Shown: positions 52,652-62,073, counted from the first letter of the stretch. The stretch is 64,000 bases of DNA from Streptomyces caelestis (GCF_014205255.1 NZ_JACHNE010000001.1:4278001-4342000); one strand, 5' to 3'. Numbers and translations are program-made. The notes: a model not told the origin generated them from the letters alone.

Positions 52652-53941
52652 ATGGCTGACCAGTCCCTTCCGAAAGTCCGTACCTCCGGCGCCGCCCCGG
52701 CGAAGACCGAAGCGGCCCCGGCCGACGAGGGCATCTCACGGCGACGCCTGCTCGGCTCCGCCGGTGCCACCGGGCTCGTGCTCGGCACGGCGGGCGCGGC
52801 CGTCGGATACGCCGCCGCCCCCACCGAGGCCGCCGCTCCCCTCACCTCACTCGGTGCCGACCGGGCGATGTTTCACGGGAAACATCAGCCCGGTATCACC
52901 GACGGCCTCCAGGCCCGCGGCCACCTCGTCGCCTTCGACCTGGCGGCGGGCGCCGGCCGCAAGGAAGCCGCCGCGCTGCTGCGCCGCTGGTCGGAGACGG
53001 CCCGGCGGCTGATGGCGGGTGAGCCCAGCGCGCACGACGACACCGACGTGGCACGCGACGCCGGGCCCTCGTCGCTGACGATCACCTTCGGCTTCGGCCA
53101 CAGCTTCTTCGGCAGGACCGGCTTGGAGAAGCAGCGCCCGACCGCTCTGGACCCGCTGCCCGAGTTCTCCTCCGACCACCTCGACAAGAAGCGCAGCAAC
53201 GGCGACCTGTGGGTGCAGATCGGCGCCAACGACGCCCTCGTGGCCTTCCACGCCCTGCGCGCGATCCAGAAGGACGCGGGGTCGGCGGCCCGGATCCGCT
53301 GGCAGATGAACGGCTTCAACCGCTCACCGGGCGCCACCGCCCACCCCATGACGGCCCGCAACCTGATGGGCCAGATCGACGGCACCCGCAATCCGAAGCC
53401 GTCCGAGCCCGACTTCGACCAGCGGATCTTCGTGCCGGAGAAAGGCGAACCGGCCTGGATGGCGAACGGCTCCTACGCCGTCGTACGCCGGATCCGCATG
53501 CTCCTCGACGACTGGGAGAAGCTCTCCGTCAAGGCGCAGGAGGACGTGATCGGCCGCCGCAAGTCCGACGGGGCGGCGCTGTCCGGCGGTACCGAGACGA
53601 CCGCGATGGACCTGGAGAAGACGGACTCCCAGGGCAACCTGGTCGTCCCGATCAACGCCCACGCCCGGATCACGCGGCCCGACCAGAACGGCGGCGCGGC
53701 GATGCTCCGCCGCCCCTTCTCGTTCCACGACGGCATCGACCCGGACGGCGTCCCCGACGCGGGCCTGCTCTTCATCTGCTGGCAGGCCGATCCACTGCGC
53801 GGCTTCGTGCCGGTGCAGCGCAAGCTCGACCGCGGCGACGCCCTGTCGCAGTTCATCCGGCACGAGTCGAGCGGGCTGTTCGCGGTGCCCGGTGGGGCCG
53901 CCGAGGGCGGGTATGTGGGGCAGAAGTTGCTGGAGGGGTGA
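52652..53941 (+). CDS. Tat-exported DyP-type haem peroxidase (EfeB-like)
   Basis: The 429-residue protein has a twin-arginine signal (SRRRLLGSAGATGLVLGTAG). The DyP fold carries the catalytic Asp motif NLMGQIDGTRNPKP and the proximal His region INAHARITRP, and ends with GLLFICWQADPLRGFVPVQ. It acts outside the membrane on dyes, lignin-like phenols or haem. The gene begins 6 bp after copCD, so it is probably co-transcribed with the copper operon. A parS-like sequence sits inside it at 52870. Confidence 0.93.
   Translation: MADQSLPKVRTSGAAPAKTEAAPADEGISRRRLLGSAGATGLVLGTAGAAVGYAAAPTEAAAPLTSLGADRAMFHGKHQPGITDGLQARGHLVAFDLAAGAGRKEAAALLRRWSETARRLMAGEPSAHDDTDVARDAGPSSLTITFGFGHSFFGRTGLEKQRPTALDPLPEFSSDHLDKKRSNGDLWVQIGANDALVAFHALRAIQKDAGSAARIRWQMNGFNRSPGATAHPMTARNLMGQIDGTRNPKPSEPDFDQRIFVPEKGEPAWMANGSYAVVRRIRMLLDDWEKLSVKAQEDVIGRRKSDGAALSGGTETTAMDLEKTDSQGNLVVPINAHARITRPDQNGGAAMLRRPFSFHDGIDPDGVPDAGLLFICWQADPLRGFVPVQRKLDRGDALSQFIRHESSGLFAVPGGAAEGGYVGQKLLEG
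52870..52883. promoter_or_regulatory. Intragenic parS-like site
   Basis: GTTTCACGGGAAAC differs from parS at one central base. It lies in the coding sequence of the DyP peroxidase, in codons for MFHGKH. Intragenic parS variants are known in Streptomyces. Confidence 0.65.
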
Positions 53942-54002
53942 GAATTCAGCTCTCGGTGGGTTGTCGGGGATAGCGCTTCCGCGAGCCCATTAGGGTGAGG
54001 TC

Positions 54003-54935
54003 ATGCCAGCGAGCTATGCGTATCTCGGCCCCGAGGGCACCTTCACCGAAGTCGCCCTGCGCACCCTCCCCGAGGCCGCCACCCGGGAGCTCATCCCGTA
54101 CGTGTCCGTCCAGTCCGCGCTCGACGCGGTACGCGTCGGCGACGCCGAGGCCGCGTTCGTGCCGATCGAGAACTCCGTCGAGGGCGGCATCACCACCACC
54201 CTCGACGAGCTGGTCGCCGGCGCTCCGCTGATGATCTACCGCGAGGTGCTGCTGTCGATCACCTTCGCGCTGCTGGTCCGCCCGGGCACGAAGCTGTCGG
54301 ACATCAAGACGGTCTCCGCCCACCCGGCAGCCCAGCCGCAGGTGCGCAACTGGCTGAAGAAGAACCTCCCGGACGCCCACTGGGAGTCGGCCGCCTCGAA
54401 CGCGGACGCCGCCCGGCTGGTCCAGGAGGGCCAGTACGACGCCGCCTTCGCCGGGGAGTTCGCGGCCGCCCGCTACGGCCTGGAAGCCCTGGAGACCGGG
54501 ATCCACGACGCGGAGAACGCCCAGACGCGGTTCGTGCTGGTCGGCCGTCCCGCCCGGCCCGCCGCGCCGACCGGCGCGGACAAGACCTCCGTCGTGCTGT
54601 GGCAGCGCGACGACCACCCCGGCGGTCTGCGCGACCTGCTGGGCGAGTTCGCCACCCGCGGCATCAACCTGATGCTGCTCCAGTCCCGGCCCACGGGCGC
54701 GGGCATCGGCAACTACTGCTTCTGCGTCGACGCCGAGGGCCACATCTCCGACCGCCGGGTGGCCGAGGCCCTGATGGGCCTCAAGCGGATCTGCCTCCAG
54801 GTGCGCTACCTCGGGTCCTACCCGCGCGCGGGCATGCAGCCGGGGGACGTCCAGCCGCCACGGCCGGGGACGTCGGACGACGAGTTCGTGGCGGCGGCGG
54901 ACTGGGTGGCGCGGTGCCAGGACGGCCGGTTCTAG
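54003..54935 (+). CDS. pheA: Prephenate dehydratase
   Basis: The 310-residue monofunctional enzyme has the catalytic domain (YLGPEGTFTEVALRTLPEAA, then VPIENSVEGGITTTLDEL, and FVLVGRPARPAAPT) and a C-terminal ACT domain (HPGGLRDLLGEFATRGINLM, LLQSRPTGAGIGNYCFCVD) for feedback inhibition by phenylalanine. It converts prephenate to phenylpyruvate. The gene is followed by an 18-bp palindrome at its stop and a long DnaA-box-rich gap before serS. Confidence 0.96.
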   Translation: MPASYAYLGPEGTFTEVALRTLPEAATRELIPYVSVQSALDAVRVGDAEAAFVPIENSVEGGITTTLDELVAGAPLMIYREVLLSITFALLVRPGTKLSDIKTVSAHPAAQPQVRNWLKKNLPDAHWESAASNADAARLVQEGQYDAAFAGEFAAARYGLEALETGIHDAENAQTRFVLVGRPARPAAPTGADKTSVVLWQRDDHPGGLRDLLGEFATRGINLMLLQSRPTGAGIGNYCFCVDAEGHISDRRVAEALMGLKRICLQVRYLGSYPRAGMQPGDVQPPRPGTSDDEFVAAADWVARCQDGRF

Positions 54936-54942
54936 AACCGGC
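54925..54942. terminator. Perfect palindrome at the pheA stop
   Basis: GCCGGTTCTAGAACCGGC is an 18-bp loop-free palindrome centred on the TAG stop codon. It could fold as a short terminator or be a protein site; I cannot tell which. Confidence 0.4.
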
Positions 54943-54981
54943 TCCGGGCGGCTTCAGGCAGGTCGTACCTGCTGATTGTCG

Positions 54982-55319
54982 TTATCCACAGAAGTTATCC
55001 ACAGGTCCGCTTCTCGACCTGGGGACAAGTCGACAACGAAACATGAGCCAGTCGACAAATCGCCCTAAGGCCCCTGACCTGTCCATCGACGGGCAGGTCG
55101 CCCTTCGTCCACCGTTTCCCCTTGCGTAACTCTTTGGAGTGACCCATTTCCACTCGAACGTGAGGGTAAGGCAGGTTTGTGTCGGGAATCCTTCGGTGCG
55201 ACCCGGCCTTCCGGAGTGATCAGTTGCGAAGTCCACAGATCTTCCACACAGCCTGTGGATAACTTTTCGGCATGTGGGGATCCCTGTGGACAACCGAGCC
55301 CCAAGTCCCGTTCCCCACA
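54982..55319. other. Cluster of DnaA boxes between pheA and serS
   Basis: TTATCCACA occurs at 54982-54990 and 54995-55003 and, on the minus strand, at 55254-55262. TTGTCCACA is on the minus strand at 55285-55293, and TTCCCCACA at 55311-55319. Weaker matches lie at 55020, 55229 and 55240. The 540-bp gap has no other gene. It is rich enough to bind DnaA and may titrate it or regulate serS. Confidence 0.8.
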
Positions 55320-55475
55320 AGGAATTCGAGTCAATCCCGCGCCCCATGGATGCCTCTTTCCGGGGAGAGACGGTCCGTTTATTGACACAGTGTGCAATTC
55401 CGTCATAACGGTACGTAAGCCACACCGGGAATAGTGAGTCGTGGGCGGTCATCGCACACCGGTAGCCTTGAGCAC

Positions 55476-56753
55476 GTGATTGACCTTCGCCTGCTCCGTG
55501 AGGACCCCGACCGTGTGCGCGCGTCGCAGCGCGCCCGTGGAGAGGACGTCGCGCTCGTCGACTCCCTCCTGTCCGCCGACGAGCGGCGCAGGTCGTCCGG
55601 CGTCCGCTTCGACGAGCTGCGCGCCGAGCAGAAGGCGCTCGGCAAGCTCATCCCCAAGGCTTCCGGAGACGAGAAGGCCGAGCTGCTGAAGAAGGCGGGC
55701 CAGCTCGCCGCCGACGTCAAGGCCGCCGACGCGGACCGTGACGCGGCCGCCACCGAGACCCAGCAGCTGCTCCAGAGGCTCGGCAACCTCGTCCACCCGG
55801 ACGTGCCCGTCGGCGGCGAGGAGGACTTCGTCACCCTGGAGACGCACGGCACGATTCGCGACTTCACCACCGAGGGCTTCGAGCCCAGGGACCACCTGGA
55901 GCTCGGCCAGATCCTCGGCGCGATCGACGTCGAGCGCGGCGCCAAGGTCTCCGGCTCGCGCTTCTACTTCCTGACGGGCGTGGGCGCCCTGCTGGAGCTC
56001 GCCCTGGTGAACGCGGCGATGGCCCAGGCCAGCGCGGCCGGCTTCACCCCGATGCTGACCCCGGCCCTGGTCCGCCCCCAGTCCATGGCGGGCACCGGCT
56101 TCCTCGGGCAGGCCGCCCAGGACGTCTACCACCTCGCGAGCGACGATCTCTACCTGGTCGGCACGTCCGAGGTCCCGCTCGCCGCGTACCACATGGACGA
56201 GATCATCGACGCCGAGAAGCTGCCGCTGCGCTACGCGGGCTTCTCGCCCTGCTTCCGCCGCGAGGCCGGCTCGCACGGCAAGGACACCCGGGGCATCTTC
56301 CGTGTGCACCAGTTCGACAAGGTCGAGATGTTCTCCTACGTCACCCCGGAGGACTCGCAATCCGAGCACCAGCGGCTGCTGAAGTGGGAGAAGCAGTGGC
56401 TGACCTCGCTGGAGCTGCCGTACCGCGTGATCGACGTGGCGAGCGCCGACCTGGGCGCCTCGGCGTCCCGCAAGTTCGACTGCGAGGCGTGGATCCCCAC
56501 CCAGGGCAAGTACCGCGAGCTGACCTCGACCTCGGACTGCACCGAGTTCCAGTCCCGCCGGTTGTCGATCCGCGTCCGTGAGGGCAAGCAGGTCCGCCCG
56601 CTGGCCACGCTCAACGGCACGCTGTGCGCCGTGCCGCGCACGATCGTGGCGATCCTGGAGAACCACCAGCAGGCCGACGGCTCCGTGCGGGTGCCCGAGG
56701 TGCTGCGTCCGTACCTGGGCGGCCGGGAGGTCCTGGAGCCGGTGGCCAAGTGA
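55476..56753 (+). CDS. serS: Seryl-tRNA synthetase
   Basis: The 425-residue class II enzyme has an N-terminal coiled-coil arm for tRNA binding (about 1-110, many Lys/Glu/Ala, e.g. RAEQKALGKLIPKASGDEKA) and a catalytic domain with motif 2 CFRREAGSHGKDTRGIFRV and motif 3 SDCTEFQSRRLSIRVREG. It charges tRNA-Ser and also tRNA-Sec if present. The GTG at 55476 matches the family N-terminus IDLRLLREDPDRV. A HAD gene overlaps its stop, and a tRNA-Ser-like element lies just behind that. Confidence 0.97.
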   Translation: MIDLRLLREDPDRVRASQRARGEDVALVDSLLSADERRRSSGVRFDELRAEQKALGKLIPKASGDEKAELLKKAGQLAADVKAADADRDAAATETQQLLQRLGNLVHPDVPVGGEEDFVTLETHGTIRDFTTEGFEPRDHLELGQILGAIDVERGAKVSGSRFYFLTGVGALLELALVNAAMAQASAAGFTPMLTPALVRPQSMAGTGFLGQAAQDVYHLASDDLYLVGTSEVPLAAYHMDEIIDAEKLPLRYAGFSPCFRREAGSHGKDTRGIFRVHQFDKVEMFSYVTPEDSQSEHQRLLKWEKQWLTSLELPYRVIDVASADLGASASRKFDCEAWIPTQGKYRELTSTSDCTEFQSRRLSIRVREGKQVRPLATLNGTLCAVPRTIVAILENHQQADGSVRVPEVLRPYLGGREVLEPVAK

Positions 56754-57556
56754 CCACCGCCGGTTTTCCGTACCAGCTGATCGCCACCGACCTCGACGGG
56801 ACGCTGCTGCGTTCCGACGAGTCGGTGTCGCCCCGCACCCGTGACGCGCTCGCCGCGGCCACCGCGGCGGGCGCCGCGCACATCGTCGTCACCGGCCGCG
56901 CGGTCCCGTGGACCCGGCACATCCTCGACGACCTCGGCTACCAGGGGCTGGCCGTCTGCGGCCAGGGCGCGCAGGTGTACGACGTCGGCACCCACCGGCT
57001 GCTGACGTCGGTGACGCTCGACCGGCAGCTGGCCGGGGTGGCGCTGGCCAAGATCGAGGCGGAGGTCGGCCCGCTGTACCTGGCGGCGAGCCGGGACGGC
57101 CTGGACGGCGAGGTGCTGGTGGGGCCCGGCTACGCGGCCTACGGCAACTTGCCCTCGACCCCGTTCACGGACGCGTCCGACCTGTGGACCGCGCCCCTGA
57201 ACAAGCTGTACATCCAGCACCCGACGCTCTCGGACGACGAGCTGTGCGAGGTGGCCACGCGCACCGCCGGTGGTTTCGTCACCGTCGTCATGGCGGGCGA
57301 GGGCATCATCGAACTCCTGCCCCTGGGCCTGTCCAAGGCGACCGGCCTGTCCCTGGCGGCGCGCCGGCTCAAGGTGAAGGCGGCCGACACGATCGCCTTC
57401 GGCGACATGCCCAACGACATACCGATGTTCGCCTGGTCCTCCTACGGTGTCGCGATGGCGGACGCCCACGAGGAGCTGAAGGCGGTGGCCGACGAGGTGA
57501 CGTCCTCGAACGAGGAGGACGGGATCGCGGTGGTGCTGGAGCGGTTGCTGGGCTGA
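56750..57556 (+). CDS. Cof-type HAD-superfamily phosphatase
   Basis: The 268-residue HAD hydrolase has the nucleophile motif ATDLDGTLLRSDESVSPRTR, the VVTGRAVPW motif and the C-terminal FGDMPNDIPMFAWSSYGVAM. The long cap between is of Cof/IIB type. Substrates in this family are sugar phosphates or other small phosphomonoesters; the real one here is unknown. The GTG start overlaps the serS stop (GTGA), so the two are translated as a pair. The gene order is typical for Streptomyces. Confidence 0.92.
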   Translation: MTTAGFPYQLIATDLDGTLLRSDESVSPRTRDALAAATAAGAAHIVVTGRAVPWTRHILDDLGYQGLAVCGQGAQVYDVGTHRLLTSVTLDRQLAGVALAKIEAEVGPLYLAASRDGLDGEVLVGPGYAAYGNLPSTPFTDASDLWTAPLNKLYIQHPTLSDDELCEVATRTAGGFVTVVMAGEGIIELLPLGLSKATGLSLAARRLKVKAADTIAFGDMPNDIPMFAWSSYGVAMADAHEELKAVADEVTSSNEEDGIAVVLERLLG

Positions 57557-57591
57557 ACCTCGGGCCTGTCGCTCAGTGCCCGGTGGTGCTC

Positions 57592-57698
<107 letters not shown>

Positions 57699-57970
57699 GG
57701 GTGGGCGGCCCACGCGAGTGCGATTCGCGTGCTCGAAGCGGCCGCCCCGGGCAGCTCCCCGTATGGGGCAAGTTCTACGGAGGGGTAGCGACTACTCCGG
57801 AACCCGCCGCGGGCTGCCCTGAAGGGAGCCGGACGTACTGCCGTGCATGGGCACCGTCCCGCTCCTCTCCCAGAACGTGGCGCCGGGCTGATCGCCCGGC
57901 AGGGACGACAACCACTCTGCCCGCCGGACGAATTGGGCGCCACTGAATAAACCGGCGGCGGCCGGACCGG

Positions 57971-58267
57971 CTAGCGCCTGCGCCACCTACGCCTGCGGGC
58001 CTTGCTGAAGAACCAGCCCGCGGGTGGCTCGTCGGAGCGCCAGGGCTGGGGCTCCGGCTCCTCGCGGCGCCAGCGCGCGGCGAGCATCCGGGCGCGGGCG
58101 GACGGCTCGGAGGTCTCGGCGGAGCGTATGAAGTCCTCGTCCAGGACGAGGCCGTCGAGTCCGTCGAGGCCGTCCCGGGCAGCGTCCCCGGAACCGGATC
58201 CGGGCGCGTTCCCGGCGCCGGATGCGGACTGCCCCTGGTCGTCGTACTGAGCCCTCTCGCCCGCCAT
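57971..58267 (-). CDS. Small acidic-basic hypothetical protein
   Basis: The 98-residue protein has a Gly/Ser/Asp-rich N-terminal half (DGLDGLDGLVLDEDFIRSA), a basic middle ARARMLAARWRREEPEPQP and a strongly basic C-terminus (SKARRRRWRRR). I know of no named family; it looks intrinsically disordered with a short helical region. Similar small proteins occur near serS in Streptomyces as I recall. Membrane or nucleic-acid contact through the basic tail is a guess. Confidence 0.6.
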   Translation of the reverse strand: MAGERAQYDDQGQSASGAGNAPGSGSGDAARDGLDGLDGLVLDEDFIRSAETSEPSARARMLAARWRREEPEPQPWRSDEPPAGWFFSKARRRRWRRR

Positions 58268-58368
58268 CCCCGTCCCTCCCAGCCGTCCAACTCCCGTGCG
58301 CTTCCCCTACATCCCGTTTGCCCAGTGTGCCCTGACGGAGGTGAAGCCCCCGTCAAGGCCGGGGCACG

Positions 58369-59088
58369 TCACTCCTCGCCGGCGAGTGTCAGCGAGCGCA
58401 GCTTCTGACCGGCGTACCAGGTGGCCAGCGCTGTGACGGCCACCAGCAGGACCGTCGCCGTGGTGAGGCCGACGTCCGAGGTCACCAGGTCGCCGCCGGA
58501 CACCTTCTGGGCCACGGCCAGCGCCCACTGCTGGACGCTCAGCGTGCGGGCGCCCGGCACCAGGGAGCCGAACAGGGCCTCCCAGACCAGGGCGTAGACG
58601 AGCCCGAACACCACCGCGTGCCGGGAGACCGTGCCCAGCAGCAGGAACAGCGCCGCGTACGCGATGGAGGCGACCAGCGCGGCCACCGTGTAGGCGACGG
58701 CGACCTGCTGGCCGTTGCCGTTCAGGATGAAGCCCGCGACGAGCGTCGGCACCGCGGAGAACACCATCGTCACCGCGATCGCGACGATCAGCTTGGTGAA
58801 GATGATCGTCGGGCGTTTGATCGGTTTCGACAGCAGGTACACCACCGAGCCGTCGTCGATCTCCGGTCCGATCGCGCCGGTCCCGGCGATGACGCCGATG
58901 ATCGGCACCATCGTGGCGAGGGCGAGGCCGCCGAGCAGGTCCGCCGCCGTCTGGTCGTCCGCCCCGGCGAGGAAGCGCACCACCACCGAGATGGCGATGA
59001 GCAGCAGCGGCAGGGCGCCGAGGATGAGAGCCCGGCGTCGGCCGAGCAGGGCCCGGTAGGTGAGCCGGGCGACTGTGGGGTCGTACAT
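58369..59088 (-). CDS. ABC-2-type transporter permease
   Basis: This 239-residue membrane protein has about six helices (LILGALPLLLIAISVVVRFL, then GVIAGTGAIGPEIDDGSVVY and later VTALATWYAGQKLRSLTLAG). It is the last gene of a four-gene ABC locus and forms a transporter with the ATPase encoded 9 bp upstream. The EIDDGSVVYLLSKPIKR region resembles the ABC-2 family. The substrate is unknown; export is usual for this type. Confidence 0.88.
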   Translation of the reverse strand: MYDPTVARLTYRALLGRRRALILGALPLLLIAISVVVRFLAGADDQTAADLLGGLALATMVPIIGVIAGTGAIGPEIDDGSVVYLLSKPIKRPTIIFTKLIVAIAVTMVFSAVPTLVAGFILNGNGQQVAVAYTVAALVASIAYAALFLLLGTVSRHAVVFGLVYALVWEALFGSLVPGARTLSVQQWALAVAQKVSGGDLVTSDVGLTTATVLLVAVTALATWYAGQKLRSLTLAGEE

Positions 59089-59097
59089 CAGGGCCTC

Positions 59098-60009
59098 CTA
59101 CGCCGCGACGAGGTACGAGAAGACGGACTCGAGGGACTCGTCGGACGGCGAGACCGTGAGCAGCCGGATGCCGTGGTCCCTGGCCACCCGCGGCAGCAGA
59201 GCCGTGAAACGGCCGAAGTCGACGGCCTGGATGCGCAGGCCGCCCTCGGCGAGGTCGACCTCGATGCCGGACGTCGACGGGTCGGCGATCAGCGCGGCCG
59301 CGAGGGCGCGGTCGTCGCTGGAGCGCACCAGGTAGCGGTGCGGCCGGTCGGTCATCAGGCGGCGGATCTTGCGGAAGTCACCGCTGGCGGCGTGCCGGCC
59401 GGCGACGACGACCTCGATGTGCCAGGCGAGTTGCTCGACCTCTTCGAGGATGTGGGACGAGAACAGCACCGTGCGGCCCTCGTCGCCCATGCGCCGCAGC
59501 AGGTCCATGAGCTGCATGCGCTGGCGCGGGTCCATGCCGTTGAAGGGCTCGTCCAGCAGGAGCAGGGACGGGTCGTGGACCAGGGCGGAGGCCATCTTCA
59601 CGCGCTGGCGCATGCCCTTGGAGTACGTCTGGATCTTGCGGTCCTGCGCGTACTCCATCTCGACCGTGGCGAGCGCCTTCTGGGCCGCCTTGGCGCCCAG
59701 GCCGTGCAGCTCGGCGTTGGCCAGGACGAACTCCTGCCCGGTGAGGAAGTCGTACATCGCCTCCCGCTCGGGGACGACGCCGATGTGCTTGTAGATCTGC
59801 TCGTTGCGCCACACCGGCTGGCCGTCGAGGGTGACCGCGCCGGTGGAGGGTGCCAGGAAGCCGCCCATCATGTTGATGAGGGTGGACTTTCCGGCGCCGT
59901 TGGGGCCGAGCAGGCCGGTGACGCCGGGGCCGACGGTCATGGTGATGTCGTTGACGGCGACCACGTTGCCGAACCAGCGGGAGACGTGGTCGATGGAGAG
60001 CGTGGTCAC
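59098..60009 (-). CDS. ABC transporter ATPase (second of pair)
   Basis: The 303-residue ATPase has Walker A GPNGAGKSTLINM, the Q-loop area PEREAMYDFLTGQEF, the signature YSKGMRQRVKMAS, Walker B LLLLDEPFNGMDP and the switch His in LFSSHILEEVEQ. The GTG at 60009 overlaps the stop of the preceding permease gene (GTGA), and the next permease starts 9 bp after its end. A C-terminal alpha-beta domain follows the NBD. Confidence 0.95.
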   Translation of the reverse strand: MTTLSIDHVSRWFGNVVAVNDITMTVGPGVTGLLGPNGAGKSTLINMMGGFLAPSTGAVTLDGQPVWRNEQIYKHIGVVPEREAMYDFLTGQEFVLANAELHGLGAKAAQKALATVEMEYAQDRKIQTYSKGMRQRVKMASALVHDPSLLLLDEPFNGMDPRQRMQLMDLLRRMGDEGRTVLFSSHILEEVEQLAWHIEVVVAGRHAASGDFRKIRRLMTDRPHRYLVRSSDDRALAAALIADPSTSGIEVDLAEGGLRIQAVDFGRFTALLPRVARDHGIRLLTVSPSDESLESVFSYLVAA

Positions 60010-60923
60010 AGTCCCACCTTCTTGTAGCGGCGCATCAGGAGGCCGTAGCTCGCCGCGATGAGGCCCAGGGCGACGAGGACGTAGGCGACGCCCTCGGCGG
60101 TGCTCGGGCCCACCCCGCCGGGGAAGGCGGAGGTCGCGCCCAGGAACGCGGACTGCACGCCGTCGACGATCGTGGTCGGCGAGAACAGCCCGATCCACGG
60201 CACGGCGTCGCTGCTGCCCTGTGCGTCGGCGATGGCCTGGAGGGTGGAGACCGCGCCGTAGGTGATGGTCAGCACGGCGATCACGGCCGCGATGCCGAAG
60301 CCGCGGCGCGGGGTGAAGGACGCGATGACCAGGCCGATGCCGGCGAACAGCAGTGAGAGCAGTGCCACGGAGACCAGTCCTTGTGCGAATCCCTTGGTCT
60401 GGTCGGCGAAGTCGAGCTTGGCCAGCAGCGCGCCCACGTAGAGCACGAGCAGGGGACCGGCGGTGAGGATGAACAGCGCCGAGGCCAGCGCCGCGAACTT
60501 GGCGCGGACGTAGTCGGCGGTCTCGATCGGCCGCGAGAAGTACAGCGGCACGGTCTTGAAGCGCAGGTCGCGCGAGACGGACTGGGGCGCCTGCGAGGCG
60601 ACGTACAGGCTGATGACCGCCTGCATGACGATCGCGTAGCTCGTGTAGTCCACGGGCAGGGCGTTGGCCTTGGTGGCGACCGCGACGGCGACCATGATGG
60701 CCGCGGGCACGCACATCACCACGAACAGCAGCATGGGCAGCACCTTGGACTTCACCGAGCGGCCGAGGCCGTAGGAGCCGCGCAGGGACTGCGAGTACAG
60801 GGAACGGCGGGCGTAGGCGCGGCCCAGCCGGGGGCCGTCGTAGCTGCGGTAGCCGATGTTGTGGATGCGGGTCTGGTCACCCGGCGCCGGGGCGGATGTC
60901 CCCGTGGAGTGCTCAACCGCCAT
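60006..60923 (-). CDS. ABC-2-type transporter permease (first of pair)
   Basis: The 305-residue membrane protein has an N-terminal cytoplasmic stretch (IHNIGYRSYDGPRLGRAYAR) and six helices, including LPMLLFVVMCVPAAIMVAVA and a C-terminal VGPSTAEGVAYVLVALGLIA. The ATG at 60923 has AGGAGG eight bases upstream and lies within the end of the ATPase gene, so they overlap by 11 bp. It pairs with the upstream ATPase. Confidence 0.9.
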   Translation of the reverse strand: MAVEHSTGTSAPAPGDQTRIHNIGYRSYDGPRLGRAYARRSLYSQSLRGSYGLGRSVKSKVLPMLLFVVMCVPAAIMVAVAVATKANALPVDYTSYAIVMQAVISLYVASQAPQSVSRDLRFKTVPLYFSRPIETADYVRAKFAALASALFILTAGPLLVLYVGALLAKLDFADQTKGFAQGLVSVALLSLLFAGIGLVIASFTPRRGFGIAAVIAVLTITYGAVSTLQAIADAQGSSDAVPWIGLFSPTTIVDGVQSAFLGATSAFPGGVGPSTAEGVAYVLVALGLIAASYGLLMRRYKKVGL

Positions 60924-61887
60924 GGCCGACCGCCTCCTTCCGCTGCTCGTGCTGGTCACTGGTCGTGAAGACCTCGGAGATGTGGTGCCTGCGCTGCTCC
61001 ATGCGCACCAGGCCGAGTCCGAGGTCCGCGATCACGTCCCGGACCAGGTCGTACGTCTCCTCGCCCCGGGCGGTGAGCAGCAGGATGTGGCCGGCGCCCG
61101 GCAGGCCGCTGCCGTCCTCGACGCTCACCCCGCGCGCGTGCAGCGCTTCGCGCATCGCGCGGGTGCCGTCCGGGTGCTCGTCGGTGTCGGTGACCTCGAT
61201 CGCCAGGGTCGTCGTGGTCTGGGTGAAGTCCGTGGTGGAGCTGGAGCGCAGGAGTTTGCCTCCGTCGACCACGACGACGTGGTCGCAGGTGCGTTCCAGT
61301 TCGCCCAGCAGGTGCGAGGTGACCAGGACCGAGATGCCGAAGTCGGTGTGGATCCGGCGGATCAGGCCGAGCATCTCGTCGCGGCCGACCGGGTCGAGGC
61401 CGTTGGTCGGCTCGTCGAGGAAGACCAGCTGCGGGTCGTGCACGAGGGCCTGCGCGAGCTTCACGCGCTGCTTCATGCCGGTCGAGTAGCCGCCGATGGG
61501 GCGGTAGCGCTCCTCGTACAGGCCGACGTGGCGCAGGGTGTCGGCGGTGCGCTCGCGTGCGGCGGTGGGCGGCAGGCCGGACATGCGTGCCATGTGGACG
61601 ACGAACTCGGTGGCCGAGACGTCCGGCGGCAGGCAGTCGTGCTCGGGCATGTAGCCGACCCGCTCGCGGATGTCGGCGCCCCTGGTGGCGACGTCGAGGC
61701 CGAGCACTTCGGCGCGGCCCTCGGTGGCGGGGGACAGACCCAGCAGGATCTTGATCAGTGTGGACTTGCCGGCTCCGTTGGCTCCGACGAGTCCGGTCAC
61801 ACCGGGCCCGACGTCCACGGAGAGCCGGTCAAGCGCGGTCACCCGGGGGAACCGCTTGCTCAGGCTTTCGGTCGCGATCACAGTCAC
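60913..61887 (-). CDS. ABC transporter ATPase (first of pair)
   Basis: The 324-residue ATPase opens the locus. It has Walker A GANGAGKSTLIKILL, Q-loop region GYMPEHDCLPPDVSA, signature YSTGMKQRVKLAQ, Walker B LVFLDEPTNGLDP and the switch His in VTSHLLGELERT. It drives transport of an unknown substrate through the permease encoded next. The four genes are coupled, suggesting either a heterodimeric exporter or two related transporters made together. Confidence 0.95.
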   Translation of the reverse strand: MTVIATESLSKRFPRVTALDRLSVDVGPGVTGLVGANGAGKSTLIKILLGLSPATEGRAEVLGLDVATRGADIRERVGYMPEHDCLPPDVSATEFVVHMARMSGLPPTAARERTADTLRHVGLYEERYRPIGGYSTGMKQRVKLAQALVHDPQLVFLDEPTNGLDPVGRDEMLGLIRRIHTDFGISVLVTSHLLGELERTCDHVVVVDGGKLLRSSSTTDFTQTTTTLAIEVTDTDEHPDGTRAMREALHARGVSVEDGSGLPGAGHILLLTARGEETYDLVRDVIADLGLGLVRMEQRRHHISEVFTTSDQHEQRKEAVGHGG

Positions 61888-62073
61888 GATTCGAAGGTAG
61901 GGGCCGCGATCGTGGGGGTCGTCACTCCGCAGAGCTGTTCTCGGGTCAACCTGGAGGAGTAGGGGCCCTTAGGGGACCTGGTTCCTGAGAGTTACCACGA
62001 CCGGGAGCAGGCCGGAGACCACGCCCGGGAGCGCCCTATTGACGATGTCTCTAACAACTGCCAGATTCGCCGG

